This document shows, in pieces, positions 1 through 6,114 of a DNA stretch of 15,503 bases (the stretch's first letter is position 1; each line of letters starts with the position of its first letter). The position numbers and the translations under genes are program-made. The notes under the pieces are model-generated. The model saw only the letters and a list, made by a program, of their open reading frames with translations, searched no databases and was not told the DNA's origin. The stretch is from CBFHOS01 sp965657645 (GTDB lineage Bacteria > Pseudomonadota > Alphaproteobacteria > Puniceispirillales > Puniceispirillaceae). Location: assembly GCA_965657645.1 (NCBI GenBank), contig CBFHOS010000036.1, forward strand, positions 1 to 15,503, read 5' to 3'.

Positions 1-400
1 CCGGATGTCATGACGTGGTCATGTCAGACAAAACCACCTGAGAGGAGCAGGGCTAATTTGCAGCGTCTTTGGATGACAAGACAATCTCCATTCCGCTACT
101 TTAAAACTAGCCCTGGCGACACACCTGATGAAATTGCTTTTTAAAATAACTGGTAAGGCACAGGCATAATGACTGACGATAAAAAGGGAGACTAGTTCTA
201 AAAGAACTCACAGACACCCCTGTTTTGCCTGTGCTAACCGAAGCGTAATTGCTATTTGCTTCTTGAGCGAGCGCAAAGAAACCATCAGCAAAAATCAAGA
301 TAACAAAGTTGTTTTATGACACTTATACCTTTTCGCTTTGTATTTTGAATGAAAAAAGTGATTTGAAAAAATCCATTAAGAAACCAATCAAGCAACAAGC
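1..400. other. AT-rich region without a convincing gene
   Basis: This 400-base stretch is clearly more AT-rich than the rest of the window and has many A and T runs. I see no open frame with credible protein character and no ribosome binding site in front of any of the short frames. A minus-strand frame at 298-107 (63 codons) has low-complexity composition and no recognisable motif, so I do not call it. The only structured element I find is an inverted repeat at 9-23. There is no clear GC hairpin followed by a T run that would end the minus-strand operon, although T runs lie downstream of it on the minus strand near 342-370. The base composition suggests a boundary between the sulfatase cluster and older or differently derived DNA at about 400-600. 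Confidence 0.5.
9..23. repeat. 15-bp inverted repeat CATGAC-GTG-GTCATG
   Basis: The sequence CATGACGTGGTCATG has perfect 6-bp arms around a 3-base centre. The size and symmetry would suit a dimeric regulator, but no promoter or gene start is visible near it, and its left neighbour lies outside the window. It could also be chance. Confidence 0.3.
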
Positions 401-844
401 CTAATCAATACGCTCAGCTTTCACCACAATGGCAAAACGTTTAAAATTGGAACACAAAGCGGTTTTGCTCATCAAACGCCATGGTAAGCCTGACAGGCCT
501 GCCTTGTCTATTGTGGGCGACTCTAAGGAAGTTATTGTATTTGAACTTGGTGAAGTAAGCGCATCCGACCCCCTCACAAACGTCATGGCGGTCCGGACAA
601 CGGACTGACCAAGATTAGCATCACTTGGGTCTCCGAGAAGCCTCGCCTTGCGGACTCCTTTGGCTCCACACTGCGAGCCCTCTTTATACAGCTTGACGCC
701 TGTAGAAGCGATAAAGCGGCTTCCATTTGGCATCTCGCCGACACCACCGACATACATGGAATAGGGGATGTCATCGCCGCCATAGCGCCAGGTTTCCGCC
801 GCCGTCATCGTTTCCAAATTGATGTTATAGCTCAGGGCAAAACC
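401..844 (-). pseudogene. Arylsulfotransferase-like C-terminal remnant
   Basis: The minus-strand frame from 844 to the TAG at 401-403 begins GFALSYNINLETMTAAETWRYGG (in pieces) and continues with YSMYVGGVGEMPNGSRFIA. This matches the pattern I know from bacterial aryl-sulfate sulfotransferases (ASST/Arylsulfotransferase families): a strand ending in W-x-YG, then a G-G-V-x-x-(L/M)-PNG blade. The last residues, KAERID, resemble the usual RAER ending. Such enzymes are about 450-600 residues, while this piece is under 150, and its 5' part is absent. The frame is continuous with the stop codon of the upstream sulfatase (TAG 847-845), with no start codon or ribosome binding site, so it is not an intact gene. 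The similarity is good for roughly the first 60 residues. Beyond about base 630 no frame is clearly better than the others, so internal damage is likely. Family assignment is by eye. Confidence 0.5.
429..608 (+). CDS. Possible small ORF, 59 codons, doubtful
   Basis: A plus-strand ATG-to-TGA frame lies opposite the 3' half of the arylsulfotransferase remnant. The product is 59 residues, lysine-rich at the start (MAKRLKLEHKAVLL) with a hydrophobic/acidic middle (SKEVIVFELGEV). No Shine-Dalgarno sequence precedes the ATG. The string KEVIVFEL resembles a stretch often seen near the end of arylsulfotransferases, so it might be part of the same broken gene lying inverted, but this is a weak resemblance. 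It may also be a chance antisense frame. Function unknown. Confidence 0.12.
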   Translation: MAKRLKLEHKAVLLIKRHGKPDRPALSIVGDSKEVIVFELGEVSASDPLTNVMAVRTTD

Positions 845-2368
845 CTATGCCGTCCCGACGGGCGTCTGATCCGGAAGCATATCTTGCGGGCGGCTGGCGA
901 TGTAGCCGGACAATTTTGCCAGCATTTCTGCGGCTTCCGGCACATCAAACAGGTTCAGCATTTCGTTTGGATCCGCTTGCAGATCATACATTTCGCCAGC
1001 GCCCGAATTCAAATCTACAGTCAGTTTGTGGGTTCGGGTGCGCACCGTTCGCAGTTCTAGCGCGACGCCAACACGTCCGGGCAAAAGGCCCCATTCGTTG
1101 CGGGCAAAATCGCGTGTAGCGTCGCCTTCAATCAGGGGGCGCAAGCTGCTCCCATGCTGCGCTAATTGCGCCTCGGCAGTGCCGTAGTCAAAGAATGTCG
1201 GCCCCAGATCAAGGGTCGAGACAGGCTCGTCCACGACTTTACCTGCTGGTACGCCTGGTCCTTTCACGATCATTGGAACCTTCAATAGCCCTTCGTAGTG
1301 CATCGGGCCTTTCAGGATCAGCCCGTGGTCGCCCAGCCAATCGCCATGATCAGAGATGTAGATGACGATGGTGTTCTCATCCAAACCCTCCTCCATCAGC
1401 GTATTCATGATCCGTCCAATCTGGTGATCGATAAAGCTGATCTGGCCGTAAGTGTTGGCAATAATCTCGCGCAGTTGGTCGTCCGTCTGGGGCGAAATGC
1501 GGCTGTAGGCCTTGCGGATTTCTGCAAACTTGGGATCGGCAGGTTCGCCCTCTAACGCCGCCTTATGCCACCATGGTTTACCCTCAAAGCTACGAGTGCG
1601 GTTCTGGGGCAGGTCGACGTTCGCCGGATCATGCAGACGCGACCAAGGCTCTGGGCAGTCAAACGGGTGGTGCGGATCGGGAAAGCTGACCCATGTGCAA
1701 AACGGTTTTTCTGCGTCGCGCCCGTGCCGCAACCATTCAATTGCGCGGTCTGCTGTCCAAGGCGTGTTGTGATAGGCCACAGGCAGCTTTGAGTGCCATA
1801 CCTGTGCCGCGCCTTTGGTGTCGCCGGCGTTTTCCCACATCAATTTGGTACGCTCATCGCCCTTGCCATCCATATGGTAGAACCGCTCATAGTGTTGGCC
1901 CGCAGGCGGCTTTTCAGGTGCCCACCAGTTGTGGCCAACCAACATCAATTCTACATGTTCGAACCCCATATAGGGCCCGTTCCACGTGTCGGGATAGCTG
2001 GCAGACGAGCGCAAACATTCGGGCGAACCTGTGGGCTCATAGGTGTGATAGGTCGAAAAATGCGCCTTGCCGAAATAACTGGTTTGATAACCTGCCGCTG
2101 CCATTGACCCGCCAAACCCTTTTTCGCCAATATCTGGCGGCAGATCGATGCCGTTATCATGCACGCCGTGGGTGCGGCACAGCTGCCCTGTAAGGATCGA
2201 GGCACGCGCGGGCTGGCAGACCACCGAAGGCGTGATGCAGGCGTCAAACACTGTGCCGCTCGCGGCCAATTGATCCAGATGCGGCGTTTTTATGTTGCGC
2301 CCTTTGAACCCCATGCAATCGGCGCGGTGCTGGTCGGACGAAATCAGTATGATGTTTGGTCTACTCAT
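845..2368 (-). CDS. Sulfatase A, formylglycine-dependent (type I), cytoplasmic
   Basis: A 507-residue alkaline-phosphatase-superfamily sulfatase that should hydrolyse a sulfate ester to alcohol or phenol plus sulfate. The visible active site is: metal ligands D12 and Q13 (SSDQHRAD), formylglycine precursor C51 in C-Q-P-A-R with the following ASILTG, H70 in GVHDN, K101/H103 (FGKAHF), H233 or H234 (DPHHPF), metal ligands D340/H341 (SDHGDWLGDHG) and K353. The motif has Ala where the classical one has Ser (CxPSR), which is tolerated in many family members. There is no signal peptide, so it probably acts in the cytoplasm on imported substrate. Its ATG overlaps the tctA stop by 4 bases (ATGA), implying translational coupling and the same mRNA as the transporter. 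It is a close paralogue of sulfatase C at 8543-10072, with the same C-terminal PVG-x-A ending. The natural substrate is unknown; a small anionic sulfate ester taken up by the transporter is the simplest idea. Confidence 0.93.
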   Translation of the reverse strand: MSRPNIILISSDQHRADCMGFKGRNIKTPHLDQLAASGTVFDACITPSVVCQPARASILTGQLCRTHGVHDNGIDLPPDIGEKGFGGSMAAAGYQTSYFGKAHFSTYHTYEPTGSPECLRSSASYPDTWNGPYMGFEHVELMLVGHNWWAPEKPPAGQHYERFYHMDGKGDERTKLMWENAGDTKGAAQVWHSKLPVAYHNTPWTADRAIEWLRHGRDAEKPFCTWVSFPDPHHPFDCPEPWSRLHDPANVDLPQNRTRSFEGKPWWHKAALEGEPADPKFAEIRKAYSRISPQTDDQLREIIANTYGQISFIDHQIGRIMNTLMEEGLDENTIVIYISDHGDWLGDHGLILKGPMHYEGLLKVPMIVKGPGVPAGKVVDEPVSTLDLGPTFFDYGTAEAQLAQHGSSLRPLIEGDATRDFARNEWGLLPGRVGVALELRTVRTRTHKLTVDLNSGAGEMYDLQADPNEMLNLFDVPEAAEMLAKLSGYIASRPQDMLPDQTPVGTA

Positions 2369-3957
2369 GACGCGGCTTTCTTAGGTTTACGTCCCGAAAA
2401 GATAATCACGGCGACGGACATCAGGATAAAGGCTAGGGCGATTGGGTTGTTCAGAAGGAAGAAGGGATCATTACCCGTGGCTGAATAGGCTTGGCGGGCG
2501 GTTTCTTCCAGAGATTTGCCAAGGATGAATGCGATGACAAAGGGAAGAGGAGATATGGCAAGTACCCGCATGAAGTAGCCAAGCACGCCAAAACCCAAGG
2601 CGAACCATATCGCCTCAAGGCGAGTTTCTTGGACGTAGATTGCAGTGAGAGTCAGCAGCAAGACCGATGGCAGCAAAAGCTGCTTGGGGATGCGGATCAT
2701 AAAGCCCATGGAGCGCATGAACACGCCGCCAATGGTCCAGTTGAACAGGTTCGCGATGGTCATGCAGGTGAACAAGCCAAAGGCGACCACAAGTTCGGGG
2801 TTAACCACGTCGGCAGAGAAACGGAACACCGCAGGGCCGGGGTTGAACCCGCCAATGGTCTCGGTCGCGAGGATCAAAAAGACGGCTGCTGCGTTGCCCG
2901 GAATGCCCAGCGACAAAACGGGGATCAGGTTTGCACCGGACACAGCGCTGTTGGCCGCTTCGGTCGCGGCGATGCCCTCTGGCGCACCTTTGCCAAACTC
3001 AGGTGCATCGGGCGCTTTTGTCTTGGCATGGCGGGCGCGACCAACCGAATAGCCCAGCGTTGCAGCCAGCGTTGAACCGACACCAGGCAGGGCGCCGATG
3101 CCAGTTCCGATGAGGGCCGAACGAGAGATGAAAGGCAGCAGTCGCTTTATCTCTGGCCAGTGCAGTTTTTGATCCCCAGTCTCGGGAACGTTTGGCGTAG
3201 GTCTGGACCCTCTATTTTCACGCCACGTTTCCTCCAAGCCTTTGAAGACTGCACCAATGATCAGGACACCAAGGACAGCCGTTGTGATCGGAAAGCCGCG
3301 CGATAACTCGTCTGAACCCATCGACAACCGTGGGTAAAAATCCTCGCCTGTGCCGACGTAGACTGCAAGCAATCCCAGCCCGATGGAGATCAGTCCCTTG
3401 CCTGGCGACCCGCCAATCACGGCGGCAATGAAGCTGAGTGACAGGATCAGAAGGCCAGTCTTTTCTGGCAGATCCAGATAAGCCTCGACCAGAATGGCAA
3501 GAAAAGGCGCGCAGACGAAAAGCACCAGATCGGAAAATGTATCGCCGGAGGCGGACGAGAAGTGTGCGACGCGCAATGCTTTCTTCGCCTGACCCCGTTG
3601 CGCCATCGGGTAGCCATCCAATGTGGTCATGAAGGCGTCAGGCGTGCCGGGGGTGTTGAACAAGATCGCAGGGACCGCGCCACCAATGGTCGCACCCTTC
3701 ATGATGCCAATCAGGAACCCCATGACCGGCAATAGGGCGTCTGGTGAATAGCCAAAGATAGAAATGAGTATCGGCAGCGAAATCGCCATGGCAAAGGGGC
3801 CGGCAAGACCGGGCGTCGCACCGACAACGATGCCAAAAAGAAACCCGGCAAGCACCATCACAAGGGTGATCGACACGGCAATGCCAAAGAGGGTGAAAGC
3901 TTCGGGGCCTTGGAAGACCGCGAGAACGCCAAGCCAGATATAATCCAGAACGCCCAT
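2365..3957 (-). CDS. tctA: TTT transporter large membrane subunit TctA
   Basis: The 530-residue channel-forming subunit of a tripartite tricarboxylate transporter, acting in the inner membrane with TctB and the periplasmic protein TctC to import an organic anion with cation coupling. The protein is strongly hydrophobic throughout, with about 11-12 membrane segments. It shows the two family glycine/proline repeats: FGIVVGATPGLAGP at 41-54 and GTGIGALPGVGST at 284-296, plus NTPGTP at 101-106 and LGIPGNAAA around 350-358. I chose the ATG at 3957 because it overlaps the tctB stop as TGATG and the protein then begins MGVLDYIWLG, as expected. The frame stays open upstream to 4137, but that part encodes an Arg/Cys-rich string over tctB and is not credible. 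The length fits the family (about 500). The stop overlaps the start of sulfatase A by 4 bases. The substrate is not predictable from this subunit. Confidence 0.95.
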   Translation of the reverse strand: MGVLDYIWLGVLAVFQGPEAFTLFGIAVSITLVMVLAGFLFGIVVGATPGLAGPFAMAISLPILISIFGYSPDALLPVMGFLIGIMKGATIGGAVPAILFNTPGTPDAFMTTLDGYPMAQRGQAKKALRVAHFSSASGDTFSDLVLFVCAPFLAILVEAYLDLPEKTGLLILSLSFIAAVIGGSPGKGLISIGLGLLAVYVGTGEDFYPRLSMGSDELSRGFPITTAVLGVLIIGAVFKGLEETWRENRGSRPTPNVPETGDQKLHWPEIKRLLPFISRSALIGTGIGALPGVGSTLAATLGYSVGRARHAKTKAPDAPEFGKGAPEGIAATEAANSAVSGANLIPVLSLGIPGNAAAVFLILATETIGGFNPGPAVFRFSADVVNPELVVAFGLFTCMTIANLFNWTIGGVFMRSMGFMIRIPKQLLLPSVLLLTLTAIYVQETRLEAIWFALGFGVLGYFMRVLAISPLPFVIAFILGKSLEETARQAYSATGNDPFFLLNNPIALAFILMSVAVIIFSGRKPKKAAS

Positions 3958-4523
3958 CAGACGTCGCCATTCGGCGGCAATAGAAGATCCTCGAACGGAA
4001 CGTCGAACACAAGGATCATAACGACAACAGCCAATACGGCCGTTAACAAACCACGGCGGGAAAATCCACGTTCGACGATGGCGATGATCCCTGAGACCAT
4101 CATGACCCCGCCCAGAACAAAGCCTACATGTTTCCAACCTGGCGTTGCGCGCAGCAGACGGTATTCGATCGGCTCTGCACGAAACAGATTGGCAATTTCG
4201 GCGAAAAAGGGGCCCGCAAAACGCATCACCAAAAGGCTTACAATTGTGACGACCATCAAGCTGGCGATAAAAGAGAAATGGCTATTGCCCAGTACGGGTT
4301 GGAACGCGTCGTTCCGTTCAGAAACAAGCAATAGGATACTGCCAACAAGGACAAAACACGCGGCAACTGTGGGGGCCAAAGCATCGCCGATGTTAAACCG
4401 TCCACGAACTTTCTCGACAATGCCGCTGTCAGTGTCCAATGGAATCCATACAAAGATCAGCGTGATCGCAAAGATGATGCAGATCAGCCCGATATAGAGG
4501 TTGGATCGTGACGGTGAGGGCAT
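3957..4523 (-). CDS. tctB: TTT transporter small membrane subunit TctB
   Basis: A 188-residue inner-membrane protein with four hydrophobic stretches: roughly residues 9-28, 47-67, 83-102 and 133-175 (the last probably two helices). This is the expected form of the poorly conserved small subunit of tripartite tricarboxylate transporters. The identification rests on length, topology and its position between tctC and tctA. The ATG at 4523 has a GGAG ribosome binding site at 4534-4531 on the minus strand, 7-8 bases upstream. Its TGA overlaps the tctA ATG by one base. It lies 58 bases behind tctC, separated from it by a stem-loop. The loop between helices 2 and 3 is short, and a longer hydrophilic stretch containing EPIEYRLLRATPG follows helix 3. 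Confidence 0.88.
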   Translation of the reverse strand: MPSPSRSNLYIGLICIIFAITLIFVWIPLDTDSGIVEKVRGRFNIGDALAPTVAACFVLVGSILLLVSERNDAFQPVLGNSHFSFIASLMVVTIVSLLVMRFAGPFFAEIANLFRAEPIEYRLLRATPGWKHVGFVLGGVMMVSGIIAIVERGFSRRGLLTAVLAVVVMILVFDVPFEDLLLPPNGDV

Positions 4524-4581
4524 TTGCTATCTCCAGATACACTTCGGGCGCCCAGTTTAGGACGCCCGAGGTTGGCTCTAA
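4524..4581 (-). promoter_or_regulatory. Intercistronic stem-loop between tctC and tctB
   Basis: On the minus strand TCGGGCG (4569-4563) pairs perfectly with CGCCCGA (4550-4544) around a 12-base loop. No T run follows, so this is unlikely to be a full intrinsic terminator. In binding-protein operons such a hairpin commonly protects the 3' end of the binding-protein message or lets only part of transcription through, giving more TctC than membrane subunits. That role is inferred from position. Confidence 0.6.
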
Positions 4582-5532
4582 TTACTCAGAAGCTGCTTTA
4601 ATCAAGCTTTCGGATTCGTCAAAACCCTTCGCCATCAGGGCATCCAGATCAGCGCCTTTGATGATGGCAGCACCACCGAAGGCTTTCTTGATCAACCCGC
4701 CTGCTTTGGTCTCCGGATCGGAGGCAACGTCCGCAATTGCATCGCTGAGTGCGGTGCGTGCATCGTCGGCCATGCCAGCAGGCGCGGCGAACATGAAGTA
4801 GCCATCACTGTCATAAGCAACGCCCAGATCCGCAAACGTAGGTGCGTCTGGTGTCTGTACTAGCGGTGTGCTCAGCGCTGAGGCCAAATTTACCAGATCA
4901 CCAGCCGCAACACCTTTGCCCTGAATACCAGCCATAAAGCCCAGATCCATATCGCCAGCGGTGACACCGTTCATGACCGCTTTGCCGCCTTTGACAGAGA
5001 TGATGTTGAACTCAACGCCCTGCGCCTTGCCCAGAAGGTAAGCCAGATCAGCCAAACGCGGGCTCATCACGCCGAAACGCAGTTGCTCTCCTGCTTTTGC
5101 AGCTGCAATTGTGTCACTGATGCTGGTCCAACCTTTGCTGCTTGGGGAAACAACGCCCATCTGGAAACCTGCCGTGGTCGTAAGGCCGGTGAAATCCGAG
5201 GGTGTCATGCCTGTCTTGGCGGAATAGAGATTATAGCCAAGCGATTCAGTCACCACCATCCCGATGACAGAGCCGTCAGCAGGCATGTCTTTCATGGCTT
5301 TGAGCAAGTTCACGCCACCTTTGCCGGTCACTTGCTCTGGAATAAACTGCCAGCCAGTGCGGGCCTCAAGCTCTTCCGCGATCAGGCGCGCTTGTGTGTC
5401 AGCACCGCCCCCCGCGCCAAATGCGATCATCAGCTTGATCGGGCCCGGCGGGGTCCAATCAGCAGCAGTTGCAGATACTGCGGATACAGCAATTCCAAGA
5501 GCGGCAACGGCCGCTGTAATAAGGTTTTTCAT
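4582..5532 (-). CDS. tctC: TTT periplasmic solute-binding protein TctC (Bug family)
   Basis: A 316-residue periplasmic receptor that captures the substrate for the TctAB importer. The N-terminus is a Sec signal peptide: MKN, a hydrophobic Ala/Val core and an AXA-type end (SATAA) with likely cleavage after about residue 24. The mature part begins with the family pattern: PGPIKLMIAFGAGGGADTQA (about 29-48), then GKGGVN and MKDMPADGS. The length is typical (300-330). Bug-family proteins usually bind mono-, di- or tricarboxylates or other small anions through main-chain contacts around two buried waters, so the ligand here is expected to carry a carboxylate, possibly together with a sulfate group. 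The start is supported by a strong AGGGAGGA site at 5544-5537, 4 bases from the ATG. It is the first gene of the minus-strand operon and is divergent from the MarR-type gene, whose candidate operator lies about 50 bases upstream. Confidence 0.94.
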   Translation of the reverse strand: MKNLITAAVAALGIAVSAVSATAADWTPPGPIKLMIAFGAGGGADTQARLIAEELEARTGWQFIPEQVTGKGGVNLLKAMKDMPADGSVIGMVVTESLGYNLYSAKTGMTPSDFTGLTTTAGFQMGVVSPSSKGWTSISDTIAAAKAGEQLRFGVMSPRLADLAYLLGKAQGVEFNIISVKGGKAVMNGVTAGDMDLGFMAGIQGKGVAAGDLVNLASALSTPLVQTPDAPTFADLGVAYDSDGYFMFAAPAGMADDARTALSDAIADVASDPETKAGGLIKKAFGGAAIIKGADLDALMAKGFDESESLIKAASE

Positions 5533-5580
5533 TGAGTCCTCCCTGACTTTGATTGAAGCAAGCCATAAATCGGTTGCTCA

Positions 5581-5598
5581 GTCAACAATATAGTTGAC
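5581..5598. promoter_or_regulatory. Candidate MarR operator in the divergent promoter region
   Basis: GTCAACAATATAGTTGAC has perfect 6-bp arms (GTCAAC/GTTGAC) around an AT-rich 6-base centre. The 18-bp dyad with an AT centre is typical of MarR-family sites. It sits in the 108-base gap between the divergent tctC and marR-type genes and overlaps the -35 region proposed for the regulator, so binding would block that promoter and probably the tctC promoter too. Autoregulation and shared control of both operons are inferred. Confidence 0.7.
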
Positions 5599-5622
5599 GG
5601 CACAACTTTTTACTGTGATCAT
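5594..5622 (+). promoter_or_regulatory. Putative promoter of the MarR-type gene
   Basis: TTGACG at 5594-5599 (five of six consensus bases) is followed after 17 bases by GATCAT at 5617-5622 (four of six). The -35 lies inside the right arm of the dyad at 5581-5598. The start codon is 18 bases downstream of the -10, with AGAGG at 5630-5634 as ribosome binding site, so the 5' leader would be very short. On the opposite strand TTGACT (5585-5580) could be a -35 for tctC, but I find no good -10 at the right distance. Confidence 0.5.
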
Positions 5623-5640
5623 CGATGCTAGAGGTCGACT

Positions 5641-6114
5641 ATGAATGATGAAACTCCAACAACGTTAAATCCGCAGCTAGCCCAGCTTAGCAACTTCCTG
5701 ACCTATCGCATCTCTCGTGTGCATCAAAAACTCAATGTGCAGGCGTCAAAGATCCTTAACGATTCGGTTGGGGTGACGCTGAACCAATGGCGTATGATTG
5801 CTTTCATCGGGGGGGCTGAAACGGTTACAGCTTCTGAATTAGTCCGATATACTACTATGGACAAAGGACTTGTCAGCCGCAACGTGAAGTCTCTTATTGA
5901 AAGTGGCCTCGTCGCGTCTTTCAATCACGAAAAGGACAGCAGGGTTCATCTATTGAGCCTAACTCCGGCTGGTGAGTTGGTTTTCGAAACAGCCCTGCCA
6001 AAAATGCGCCGCAGACAGGCGAAGCTGCAAGACAACCTGAGTAGAGAGGATGTTGCTACCCTGCGTCGCATCTTAGAGACCCTTGAAATCGCTGCTGAGG
6101 ATACAGAAACCTGA
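5641..6114 (+). CDS. MarR-family transcriptional regulator
   Basis: A 157-residue winged-helix repressor/sensor. Residues about 46-66 (GVTLNQWRMIAFIGG) are the typical helix before the HTH. The recognition region is ASELVRYTTMDKGLVSRNVKSL (about 64-85), followed by L-x-x-x-GLV and the wing with the D-S-R signature (HEKDSR, about 95-100) and LSLTPAG. N- and C-terminal helices supply the dimer interface. Family members usually respond to phenolic or other small carboxylate ligands by leaving the operator. The dyad just upstream is the natural target. An AGAGG site lies 6 bases before the ATG. The stop overlaps the start of sulfatase B as TGATG, so regulator and first enzyme are co-translated. 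It probably controls both the plus-strand genes and the divergent transporter operon, with the imported substrate or a breakdown product as inducer (inference). Confidence 0.93.
   Translation: MNDETPTTLNPQLAQLSNFLTYRISRVHQKLNVQASKILNDSVGVTLNQWRMIAFIGGAETVTASELVRYTTMDKGLVSRNVKSLIESGLVASFNHEKDSRVHLLSLTPAGELVFETALPKMRRRQAKLQDNLSREDVATLRRILETLEIAAEDTET

Noticed and set aside
107..298. 63-codon minus-strand frame in the AT-rich left region
   Set aside because: No ribosome binding site, no recognisable motif and unconvincing composition.
3958..4137. Extended start for tctA at 4137
   Set aside because: The extra 60 residues are Arg/Cys-rich and overlap tctB almost completely; the ATG at 3957 with TGATG coupling gives the normal N-terminus.
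3910..4497. 195-codon plus-strand frame
   Set aside because: It is antisense to tctB/tctA and composed mostly of Thr, Arg, Ser and Lys without structure, while the minus strand gives proper membrane proteins.
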